From Microvirga terrestris (GTDB taxonomy: Bacteria; Pseudomonadota; Alphaproteobacteria; Rhizobiales; Beijerinckiaceae), in contig NZ_JADQDN010000001.1 in assembly GCF_015694425.1 (NCBI RefSeq), positions 744,001-808,000 on the forward strand: a DNA stretch of 64,000 nt, read 5' to 3'. Position 1 is the stretch's first letter. Each line of letters begins with the position of its first letter. Below the pieces are notes generated by a model. The model saw only the letters and a list, made by a program, of their open reading frames with translations. It searched no databases and was not told the origin of the DNA. Shown one piece after another: positions 28,454 through 35,596 of the stretch. The position numbers and the translations under genes were made by a program.

Positions 28454-29362
28454 TTAGGCATCAGCGCATGACGGTTCCGAGCGACGTCCTGCTGCCCCAG
28501 GCGTTGCGAAACGCTTCGCCCCCGCCACGCAGGCGATCACCGCGACGTTGACCGCGACCATCCCCCAGCCTACGGCCTCATTGAGAAGCAGTGCTGCCAG
28601 CATGAGCCCGAAGAAGGGCTGGAGCAGCTGGAGCTGCGACACGCCCGCGATGCCGCCGAGCGCCAGGCCGCGATACCAGAACACGAAGCCGATGAGCATC
28701 GAGAACAGCGACACATAGGCAAGCGATAGCCACGCGGGCAGGCCGATCCCGCTCCATGAGGCGGGCAGGTTGAGCAGCATCAGGCCGGCCGTCAGCGGCA
28801 GGGAGAGAACGAGCGCCCAGGAGATCACCTGCCAGCCGCCAAGTTTGCGCGACAGCCTCGCGCCCTCCGCATAGCCAAGTCCGCAGGCCAGGATGGCGCC
28901 GATCATGAGAAGGCTGCCGATCGGGGAGGCGGAGCCTCCCTGGAGCAGGGCGAAGCCCGCGACAAGGGCGCCGCCGAGTCCGGAGAAGATCCAGAAGGCG
29001 GGCCTCGGCCACTCGCCGCAGCGCAGGATGCCGAAGATGGCCGTCGCCAGCGGCAGCAGGCCGACGAAGCAGATGGACTGGGCCGAAGTGATGTGCTGCA
29101 GGGCCAGCGCCGTCAGCAGCGGAAAGCCCACCACCACCCCGAGCGACACGATGGCGAGCGGCAGGAGATCGGCTCTCGCAGGCCGCTTCTGGCGCAGGAG
29201 CATGAGCAGGGCCGCGCCCAGAAGCCCGGCGATCGTCGCCCGCGCCACGGTCAGGAACAGCGGGTCGATGTCGAGCACGGCGATGCGGGTCGCCGGCAGC
29301 GAGCCGCTGAAGATCAGCACCCCGAGAAAACCGTTGATCCATCCCTCAGTCGTCCTGTCCAT
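28454..29362 (-). CDS. EamA/DMT family transporter
   Basis: 302 residues from ATG at 29362 with GGAGG upstream; an upstream in-frame ATG (29404) is less likely. Ten hydrophobic segments in two EamA repeats; the first begins GFLGVLIFSGSLPATRIAVL and the second GSLLMIGAILACGLGYAEGA. Inner-membrane exporter of small metabolites by family. It is divergent from a MocR-type regulator that probably controls it. Confidence 0.86.
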   Translation of the reverse strand: MDRTTEGWINGFLGVLIFSGSLPATRIAVLDIDPLFLTVARATIAGLLGAALLMLLRQKRPARADLLPLAIVSLGVVVGFPLLTALALQHITSAQSICFVGLLPLATAIFGILRCGEWPRPAFWIFSGLGGALVAGFALLQGGSASPIGSLLMIGAILACGLGYAEGARLSRKLGGWQVISWALVLSLPLTAGLMLLNLPASWSGIGLPAWLSLAYVSLFSMLIGFVFWYRGLALGGIAGVSQLQLLQPFFGLMLAALLLNEAVGWGMVAVNVAVIACVAGAKRFATPGAAGRRSEPSCADA

Positions 29363-29423
29363 GCGCAAACCTCCGCCGCGCCGCAATCTCACCGGGAACG
29401 GCATGGCCTTTCCAGAGACGGTG

Positions 29424-29444
29424 CAGTACGGTTAAGCCGAACTG
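29424..29444. promoter_or_regulatory. Candidate MocR operator in the EamA/MocR divergent spacer
   Basis: CAGTACGG and CCGAACTG form an inverted repeat (7 of 8 positions) around TTAAG. A further half-site-like GGTACAGT lies at 29461-29468, over the regulator start. Spacing and position between divergent starts suit autoregulation. Confidence 0.5.
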
Positions 29445-29466
29445 TCATGGAACGGCGGGCGGTACA

Positions 29467-30879
29467 GTGGACGATCTCACCTTCACCCATCGCGACGGAA
29501 CGCTCGTGGAGCACGTCATGGCGGCGATCCGCCACCGGATCGCCAGCCGCGCCCTGCCGCCGGGCGGCAAGCTCCCATCCATCCGGGCGCTCGCCCAGAC
29601 CATGCAGGTGTCGAAATCCACCGTGGTGGAGGCCTATGACCGGCTCGCGGCCGAAGGCGTCATTCGCTCCCGGCCGGGCTCCGGCTTTTTCAGCGCGGCC
29701 AGTCTCGCGCCCCTGTCCTTGGCGGAGCTCGCCCCGCGCCTCGACCGGGCGGTCGATCCGTTCTGGGTCTCGCGGCAATCCCTGGAGGCGCGGGGGGGAG
29801 TGCTGAAACCCGGCTGCGGCTGGCTGCCGGATTCCTGGATGCCCGAGGACGAGATCCGCCGGGCCCTGCGTGGCCTGGCGCGCACGAAGGACGCAACGGG
29901 CCTCACCGATTACGGCACGCCGCTTGGCCTGGCCGCCTTGCGCGGCTTCCTCTCGCGTCGCCTCGCGGAGCAGGGTGTCGAGGCCGCACCCGACCGGATC
30001 CTGCTCACGGATTCCGGCACGCAGGCCATCGATCTCGTGTGCCGAATGCTGCTCCAGCCCGGCGACACGGTGCTGGTGGACGACCCCTGCTATTTCAACT
30101 TCCTGGCGCTGCTGCGCGCCCATCAGGTGAACGTGGTGGGCGTGCCGATGACCCCGACCGGCCTCGATCTCGGCGCCTTCGCGCAGGCGCTCGCCGAGCA
30201 CGAGCCGCGCCTCTACATCACCAATTCCGGCCTGCACAACCCGACCGGCGCCACCCTCTCCGGCGTGACAGTGCACCGCCTCCTGAAGCTCGCCGAGCAG
30301 CACGGCCTCACGGTCGTCGAGGACGACATCTTCGCCGATTTCGAGCACGAGCCCGCGCCTCGCCTCGCGGCCCTCGATGGCCTTGAGCGTGTGGTGCGCA
30401 TCGGCAGCTTCTCGAAAACCCTCTCGGCCTCGTTCCGCTGCGGCTACATCGCCGCGAGACCCGACTGGATCGATAAGCTCACGGATTTGAGGATCGCCAC
30501 GGGCTTCTCCAGCAACCGCCTCGCGGAAGAGTTGGTGCTCGGCGTTCTCGGCTCAAGCGGCTATCGCAAGCACCTGGAGTCCTTACGCACGCGGCTTGCA
30601 AAGACCATGGCCTCCGTCATCCCGCGCCTGGAGCGGCTCGGCATCACGCCCTGGATCGTGCCGAAAGCCGGCATGCTCCTCTGGTGTCACCTTCCGCAGG
30701 ATCTCGACGCCGCCGTTGTCGCGCGTCACGCGCTGAACGACGACGTGGTGCTCGCGCCCGGCAACGTGTTCAGTCCCGCGCAGACGGCCAGGAGCTCCAT
30801 GCGCTTCAACGTGGCGCAATGCGCGGACGAGGGCGTGTTCGCGGTGCTGGAAAAGGCGATGAAGCTGGCGCAGTCATGA
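29467..30879 (+). CDS. MocR-type regulator (GntR wHTH + aminotransferase domain)
   Basis: 470 residues from GTG at 29467. The N-terminal GntR winged helix (about 10-75) contains PGGKLPSIRALAQTMQVSKS and the YDRLAAEGVIRSRPGSGFF wing. A fold-type I aminotransferase-like domain follows with the PLP lysine in RIGSFSKTLSASFRCGYI and NPTGATLSG. Such regulators bind PLP and an amine/amino-acid ligand. Divergence from the EamA exporter suggests that it regulates export of an amino acid or vitamin. Confidence 0.9.
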   Translation: MDDLTFTHRDGTLVEHVMAAIRHRIASRALPPGGKLPSIRALAQTMQVSKSTVVEAYDRLAAEGVIRSRPGSGFFSAASLAPLSLAELAPRLDRAVDPFWVSRQSLEARGGVLKPGCGWLPDSWMPEDEIRRALRGLARTKDATGLTDYGTPLGLAALRGFLSRRLAEQGVEAAPDRILLTDSGTQAIDLVCRMLLQPGDTVLVDDPCYFNFLALLRAHQVNVVGVPMTPTGLDLGAFAQALAEHEPRLYITNSGLHNPTGATLSGVTVHRLLKLAEQHGLTVVEDDIFADFEHEPAPRLAALDGLERVVRIGSFSKTLSASFRCGYIAARPDWIDKLTDLRIATGFSSNRLAEELVLGVLGSSGYRKHLESLRTRLAKTMASVIPRLERLGITPWIVPKAGMLLWCHLPQDLDAAVVARHALNDDVVLAPGNVFSPAQTARSSMRFNVAQCADEGVFAVLEKAMKLAQS

Positions 30880-30889
30880 AACCCTCGTC

Positions 30890-30978
30890 GTCATGGCCGG
30901 GCTTGTCCCGGCCATCCCGATGCTGTCGATCTCAGCGCTTCAAGTCATCGAGATCACCGGCACAAGGCCGGTGATGAC
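30890..30978. repeat. Composite palindromic intergenic repeat, copy D
   Basis: GTCATGGCCGGGCTTGTCCC at the left and GATCACCGGCACAAGGCCGG followed by TGATGAC at the right, 11 bp after the MocR stop. This is the cleanest copy: both modules are near-perfect palindromes. Beyond it, to 31155, nothing else is seen. Confidence 0.85.
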
Positions 30979-31155
30979 GTGCGGATGTCGGTTAGTCCTT
31001 TATAGGCCAGCCTCTCAGGATGAGGACGGATCGATGAACCAACGTGGAGACCCGGGGCAAGAGCTGCGGTCCATGATCAATCCCAGACCCGGCGCGTGCG
31101 CTAATGGCAGCGACGCGGCCTTTCGTGCACCCGTCTCATTGCCCTACATTGAAGC

Positions 31156-31731
31156 ATGACCGAGACAAAGCGAATCCCGATATCCTTTCAAGACGCGACG
31201 GCCCTTGGCGATTGGCTGTCAAAGCATCATGACAGCGCCACTGAGCTTTGGGTCAGGATCTTCAAGGCCGGCTCCGGCAAGCCATCCGTGACGTGGACCG
31301 ACTGTGTTGTCGAGGCGATCCGGTTCGGCTGGATCGATGGCCAGAAGCAGCCGCTCGACGCCGAGTCTTATCTCCAGCGCCTCACGCCTAGGAAGCCGAA
31401 GTCCAACTGGTCGAGCAAGAACCGCGAGCACGCGATGCGCCTGATCGCCGAAGGGCGGATGATGCCGGCCGGCTTAAGACATGTGGAGGCGGCAAAGGCG
31501 GATGGCCGGTGGGAGAGCGCCTATGCGGGCTCAGCCGGGATGACCATTCCCCAGGACTTTCTCGACGCGCTCGCATTGATGCCCGCCGCCAAGGCGTTCT
31601 TCGACACCCTCGACCGCAAGAACCTCTATCCGATCTACTATCGACTTCACACGGCAAAGCGACCTGAGACGCGAGCGAAGCGAATGGCCCAGATCCTCGC
31701 CCAACTCGATCGCGGCGAGCGGTTTCACTGA
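31156..31731 (+). CDS. YdeI/OmpD-associated family protein
   Basis: 191 residues. FQDATALGDWLSKHHDSATE, then SVTWTDCVVEAIRFGWIDGQ, RLTPRKPKSNWSSKNREHA and LDRKNLYPIYYRLHTAKRPE followed by TRAKRM are the conserved blocks of the YdeI-like family (bacteriocin-protection/OmpD-associated). Cytosolic; mechanism unknown. It is the last normal-GC gene before the AT-rich ATPase-nuclease gene. Confidence 0.85.
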   Translation: MTETKRIPISFQDATALGDWLSKHHDSATELWVRIFKAGSGKPSVTWTDCVVEAIRFGWIDGQKQPLDAESYLQRLTPRKPKSNWSSKNREHAMRLIAEGRMMPAGLRHVEAAKADGRWESAYAGSAGMTIPQDFLDALALMPAAKAFFDTLDRKNLYPIYYRLHTAKRPETRAKRMAQILAQLDRGERFH

Positions 31732-31826
31732 GCGCTCAGATCCTAAAGGCGGCGACGGCAAGGGCCGCAGCGCTTCAAAGACGTGTGTCCCCGGAACAAG
31801 TTCGGAGATGACGGGCAGGGCTGTTC

Positions 31827-31905
31827 GATCCGCTGCGGTTACTATCCGCCAAGAAGTGTGCGAAGCGAAATGCCGGAAAGTTCGAGGCTCAACTCGCAGC
31901 GGATC
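31827..31905. repeat. Inverted repeat in the gap before the ATPase-nuclease gene
   Basis: GATCCGCTGC (31827-31836) and GCAGCGGATC (31896-31905) are perfect inverted copies; the match extends as GCG(A)GTT with a one-base gap. The surrounding 317-bp gap (31732-32048) has no gene. Closer to the next start, AT-rich sequence with TTGAGT and TACTAA could be its promoter. Confidence 0.5.
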
Positions 31906-32048
31906 CCGTCGTTGGCCACATCGAGATGCGGTCAGTAATCCGGATAGCCCCCTGTAGCTCGGACGAGACCCGCCATGAACTCACGCAAAAGTTGAGTATA
32001 AATTCCGTTTTAGTTCTACTAACTTGGTCGTAACACGGGGTAGGCAAA

Positions 32049-34067
32049 ATGCTTAAAACGAACTTACGGGGCCAAGTACGTCAAACAGTGTTGCCGAAAT
32101 GGAGGCCGTTGCTTCCGCTTTTTGAGGCTGTGATGAACGCCCTTCAAGCGGTTCAAGACGCCCCAAAGCGTTTTCATAAGGTGGTCATCGATATCCATCG
32201 CGATCCGGAGATTCTGAGTGATGAACTCGCACCTATCAATGGATTTACAGTTTCTGACACAGGAATTGGCTTCGATGACGATAACTTTGACTCCTTCAAC
32301 ACTGCCTTCTCGGAATATAAATCTTCGCGTGGTGGCAAAGGGCTTGGAAGATTCATTTGGTTGAAGGCGTTCGATCGTGTTGAGGTTGATAGTATCTTCG
32401 AGGACTCAAACATCTTAGTTCAGCGGAAGTTTGTATTTGACGGGGACTACGATCCTGAAAAGGCACCTTGCCAAGAGATTAGTTCGGGTCGCGTAGGGAC
32501 TGTGGTCCGCCTCATTAACTTCAAAGAGCCGTATAAGTCAGAGTGCCCGCGAAATTCGGAGCAAATTGCTCAAAGGCTCATAGAACATTTTCTGTTGGTA
32601 TTCCTTCAAGATGAGTGTCCAGAAGTAGAAATACATGATCTGGGTAAGCGGATAATTCTCAATGACATATTTATAAGAGAATTCAAATCCACGGCGACAT
32701 CATTTAAATTCAAAATCAAAGGGACAGAGTTTAGCTTACACGGTTTTAAGTTAACCACCCCGCGTGTATCAAAGCACCGGTTGATATATGCTGCGAACCA
32801 TCGTGGAGTAGTAAGTGAAAAGCTCGAGGATTATATACCGAATCTTACTGGGCGGCTGCCCTTGGAGGATGGAAGCTCTTTTGTTTACCTAGCTGTCGTT
32901 CAGAGCGACTATCTCAATCAGCGAGTGAACCATGTCCGAACTGACTTCGAGATGGCGTCTGCAGATGATTCCGAATCCGAGCAGGCCACATTCTTTGACG
33001 ATGAGATTAATCGCTCCGACATTCGAGAAGAGTGTATTTCGAATATATCGAATGATTTGAGAGATATAATATCAAGCATAAACGATTTGAAAGAAGAAAA
33101 GATTTTTAGGTACGTTCAGGAGGATGCTCCACAATACAAAGTTTTGCTGAAGTATCGAAGCGAATTTATAGATAAAATCTCTCCAACGGCTTCAAAGTCA
33201 GAACTTGAGGCAGCTCTTCATCGCGAACTCTATCAGCGTGAGGTCAAGCTTAAGCAAGAGGGTTCTCGTATCATCAAAGAAGCAGAGAAAATCGATGATT
33301 ACGAAGGCTATCAAGAACGTTTGTCTGACTTCATGACTAGATATAACGAGCTTGGCGTTTCAGCCTTGGCGCAACATGTGGCGCATCGAAAGATCATCCT
33401 AGAGTTTCTAGATCGAGCCATATCGCGTATGCCGGATAAAGAGCAATATCCACTTGAGAGGGCGGTTCACAACATAATATTCCCAATGCGTACAACATCT
33501 GATGACGTGCCGTACGACCGACATAATCTATGGATTATAGATGAGAAGCTTACCTATCATTCGTTCATCTCGTCCGATAAGCCATTAAGTAGCATTGAGC
33601 ATATAGAAAATGCCTCTTCTAAGAGGCCTGATCTGTTCATATTTGACAGGCGGGTCCTCTTTTCTGAGGGAGGTCAGCCGATAAACTCTATTATCGTTGT
33701 GGAGTTTAAGCGTCCAATGCGTGATGACTACAAGAGTGATGATAATCCGCTAACGCAGTCATTTGAAGCGATTGAAGATATTCGTGCAGGAAAATTTAAG
33801 AATGAGAAAGGAAGACCGATTTCTGTCGCGACCAGGGAGATTCCAGCTTTCTGCTACGTCATTTGTGACATCACGGATAGCTTGAGGAATGTGATGATGG
33901 ATATGGAAGGGGCTCAACTTATGCCTGATAATCAAGGCTACTATGGCTACCACTCCCGTCGCCGTATCTACTATGAGATTATGGACTACAATAAGCTGCT
34001 CCGAGACGCAGAGAGGCGAAATCGCATCTTCTTCGACAAATTGAATATCCTCGGCGAGCACCGTTAG
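32049..34067 (+). CDS. GHKL (MORC/MutL/Hsp90-like) ATPase with C-terminal PD-(D/E)XK-like nuclease
   Basis: 672 residues, AT-rich, in a GC-rich setting. The N-terminal Bergerat ATPase has Glu26 and Asn30 (LFEAVMNALQA), the DxGxG box at 70-74 (DTGIGF) and a lid GGKGLGRF at 95-102. An S5-like transducer follows (YAANHRGVVSEKLEDYIPNL). Residues about 330-470 are helical, partly coiled coil. The C-terminal domain has Asp528 (RPDLFIF) and Glu552-x-Lys554 (VVEFKRP), a PD-(D/E)XK core, then PAFCYVICDIT and a conserved tail RRNRIFFDKLNIL. GHKL ATPases fused to nucleases occur in restriction/anti-phage loci; a stand-alone defence role is inferred. No partner gene is adjacent. Confidence 0.85.
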   Translation: MLKTNLRGQVRQTVLPKWRPLLPLFEAVMNALQAVQDAPKRFHKVVIDIHRDPEILSDELAPINGFTVSDTGIGFDDDNFDSFNTAFSEYKSSRGGKGLGRFIWLKAFDRVEVDSIFEDSNILVQRKFVFDGDYDPEKAPCQEISSGRVGTVVRLINFKEPYKSECPRNSEQIAQRLIEHFLLVFLQDECPEVEIHDLGKRIILNDIFIREFKSTATSFKFKIKGTEFSLHGFKLTTPRVSKHRLIYAANHRGVVSEKLEDYIPNLTGRLPLEDGSSFVYLAVVQSDYLNQRVNHVRTDFEMASADDSESEQATFFDDEINRSDIREECISNISNDLRDIISSINDLKEEKIFRYVQEDAPQYKVLLKYRSEFIDKISPTASKSELEAALHRELYQREVKLKQEGSRIIKEAEKIDDYEGYQERLSDFMTRYNELGVSALAQHVAHRKIILEFLDRAISRMPDKEQYPLERAVHNIIFPMRTTSDDVPYDRHNLWIIDEKLTYHSFISSDKPLSSIEHIENASSKRPDLFIFDRRVLFSEGGQPINSIIVVEFKRPMRDDYKSDDNPLTQSFEAIEDIRAGKFKNEKGRPISVATREIPAFCYVICDITDSLRNVMMDMEGAQLMPDNQGYYGYHSRRRIYYEIMDYNKLLRDAERRNRIFFDKLNILGEHR

Positions 34068-34091
34068 AAGGTGGTTGTTCATCTTTTGTTC

Positions 34092-34120
34092 TTGACATTT
34101 ATCCTAACCTCGGCTATATC
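34092..34120 (+). promoter_or_regulatory. Near-consensus sigma-70 promoter
   Basis: A perfect TTGACA (34092-34097), exactly 17 bases, then TATATC (34115-34120). Transcription would start near 34127. No credible protein start follows for nearly 400 bp, but a hairpin-rich region does, which suggests a promoter for a non-coding RNA. Confidence 0.7.
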
Positions 34121-34126
34121 ATTGCC

Positions 34127-34453
34127 CTAGATCTGCTCCTATCGAGGGGCGCGCTCGCGAGGCGTCGCAGTGTGGGGGCAGACACGGTCCTGTGGTGCAG
34201 CCTCGCAAGCAGCACCGACAGGAGGCCCAGGCTGTGGGCCGGTGGTCGGAATCGGTTCAAGGCCCCCGTCGAGCAGACGGGTAACGCCTGGAACGGTCAC
34301 CGGGCTGGTCTCGCCTGTCCGCCTAAAGAAGCCGTGCGCGAAGAGGCACTCCGGCTCTTCCATTCACCTTCCATCATCGAGCCGGGCTGCCATTCGCGCC
34401 ACCCTCGATTGCCTCAAAAGGCTCGGAGCCGAAACGGCTCCTGGGCCCGCAGG
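34127..34453 (+). ncRNA. Candidate structured non-coding RNA, unknown family
   Basis: Five clear hairpins in tandem: 34188-34223 (TCCTGTGGTGC with GCACCGACAGGA, one bulge); 34224-34240 (GGCCCA/TGGGCC); 34255-34294 (outer GTTCAAGGC/GCCTGGAAC, inner CCCGTC/GACGGG); 34351-34385 (CCGGCTC/GAGCCGG with a CU-rich 21-base loop); 34425-34441 (GGAGCCG-AAA-CGGCTCC). They follow a near-consensus promoter. RNase P, tmRNA and SRP signatures were looked for and not found; 6S RNA could not be excluded. Overlapping frames on both strands have no recognisable product. The 3' end is uncertain and no T-run terminator follows. It could instead be a long leader for the gene at 34510. Confidence 0.5.
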
Positions 34454-34509
34454 GTCATGCCTATGTTCCCGATCTTTTCATTCAGCTCTTTCATGCACGA
34501 GGTTTCAGC

Positions 34510-34773
34510 ATGAGCCGTGTTCGCACCATCCTGTCCCAAATGCCCGATGCCGACGATGCCTTAAGGCGCCTTGCCGACGTGATCCGGGTGCCGTCCACCT
34601 GCCGCCGGCGCCGGTGCCGCGAGCAGGCCTGCTGCCAGGGCGGCTACGGTCCGCCGTGCTATTTCGAGGATCGCAAGCGCTTCGCCGATGCGGTGCTGGA
34701 GGACATGCACCAGCACCGGGAGTTCTGGATCGCCCAGCGCGCCAGCTTCGAGGCCATGCTGCGGCGGCACTAG
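34510..34773 (+). CDS. Cys-rich conserved-looking small protein
   Basis: 87 residues from ATG at 34510, with GAGG six bases upstream. Helical N- and C-terminal parts flank a basic Cys cluster at about 30-50: STCRRRRCREQACCQGGYGP followed by PCYFEDRKRF. Five cysteines in 22 residues suggest a zinc or Fe-S site. I do not recognise the family. It may be transcribed from the promoter at 34092 through the structured region. A terminator hairpin follows. Confidence 0.65.
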   Translation: MSRVRTILSQMPDADDALRRLADVIRVPSTCRRRRCREQACCQGGYGPPCYFEDRKRFADAVLEDMHQHREFWIAQRASFEAMLRRH

Positions 34774-34790
34774 CAGCGGCTACAACAAAA

Positions 34791-34816
34791 AAGCCCCTCC
34801 GTCGCCGGAGGGGCTT
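34791..34816 (-). terminator. Terminator of RTX gene 2
   Basis: AAGCCCCTCCG pairs with CGGAGGGGCTT around a 4-base loop. Read on the minus strand it is followed by a run of six T (34787-34792), the standard form, 24 bp after the RTX stop. Confidence 0.85.
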
Positions 34817-34839
34817 GGTCTGCACAGGCAAAGACGGGC

Positions 34840-35409
34840 TCAGAAGGCGATCACGAAGTCATCATAAGCGAGAGTGACCTTGTTTGCGATGGTCGCGAAC
34901 TTGATCTGCGCCGTGCCACCCTTGCCGTCCGCATCGTAATAGAGCGAGCCGGTCTTCTTGTCGTAGATGATGCGGTCGTCCTTATCGTGGGCCTTCGTGC
35001 CCGCATAGAAAGCTGCTTCCTTCAGCACAGCCCCGGCCTTGCCGACCTTGCTGAAGGGCGAGCGGGCCAGCTCGATGATGTCTTCGTTCGGCTTGAAGTC
35101 CATGATCTTGTCGACATTGGTCTTCGCATTCAGCCTGGTGTCGAAGCGGAAGTGGTCGGAGCCGGAGCCGCCATAGAGCTTGTCGTTGCCTGCGCCGCCC
35201 ATGATGGCGTCATTGCTGCCATAGCCGTAGATGGTGTCGTTCCCGCCGAAGCCAGGGATACCGTTGACGCCGTTATCGCCCTTCAGCACGTCGTTGCCGG
35301 GTGTGCCGAACGGGGGAGGCTTGAGGGCAGCCGCGCCCCACAGGGCATCCTGCTTCTCGCCGACGCCCGGCATGCTCCAACTGCCCTTCGACGTGTTCCT
35401 CGTGCTCAT
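34840..35409 (-). CDS. RTX calcium-binding protein 2
   Basis: 189 residues from ATG at 35409, preceded by GGAGGG; the upstream ATG at 35469 lacks such a site. A short N-terminus is followed by RTX nonapeptides (GNDVLKGDNG, GFGGNDTIYG, GGAGNDKLYGGSGSDHFRF) and then the same C-terminal module as RTX 1: VDKIMDFKPNEDIIEL, KAHDKDDRIIYDKKTG, SLYYDADGKG, ending DFVIAF. No Sec signal; type I secretion is inferred. Confidence 0.86.
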   Translation of the reverse strand: MSTRNTSKGSWSMPGVGEKQDALWGAAALKPPPFGTPGNDVLKGDNGVNGIPGFGGNDTIYGYGSNDAIMGGAGNDKLYGGSGSDHFRFDTRLNAKTNVDKIMDFKPNEDIIELARSPFSKVGKAGAVLKEAAFYAGTKAHDKDDRIIYDKKTGSLYYDADGKGGTAQIKFATIANKVTLAYDDFVIAF

Positions 35410-35487
35410 GTCATCGCCCTCCAGTTTGGTCTGCCCCGATCTCGAATCGGGTTGAATGAAAACAGACACGGATTAACACAATGCTAT

Positions 35488-35503
35488 TACCTAACGATAG
35501 GTA
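35488..35503. promoter_or_regulatory. Palindrome between RTX gene 2 and the SAF-domain dehydrogenase
   Basis: TACCTA-ACGA-TAGGTA, a perfect 6+4+6 palindrome in the AT-rich centre of the divergent spacer (35410-35596), with ACAC/GTGT further out. Operator-like for either gene. Confidence 0.4.
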
Positions 35504-35596
35504 TGTGTTCCGGCGCACAGAGCGGGCCATTGACAGACAGGGCCCCAGCTTCGAGCCTCGGGGTTGAGGAAACCCGAGACCGAGAGCCCAAGGCCC

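Noticed and set aside
34139-34363. A 74-codon minus-strand frame in the candidate RNA
   Set aside because: No ribosome binding site or motif recognised. It is opposed to the strong promoter, though a conserved peptide cannot be fully excluded.
34127-34453. RNase P RNA, tmRNA or SRP RNA as the identity of the structured region
   Set aside because: GAGGAAAGTCCGG, a tag-peptide frame starting AND, and the SRP GGAAGGAAGCAGC-type loop are all absent. A GGTAACGCC match to RNase P is isolated.
34170-34877. A 235-codon plus-strand frame across the structured region
   Set aside because: It overlaps the Cys-rich gene and the terminator in another frame, has no domain, and its product is Arg/Ser/Pro-rich noise.
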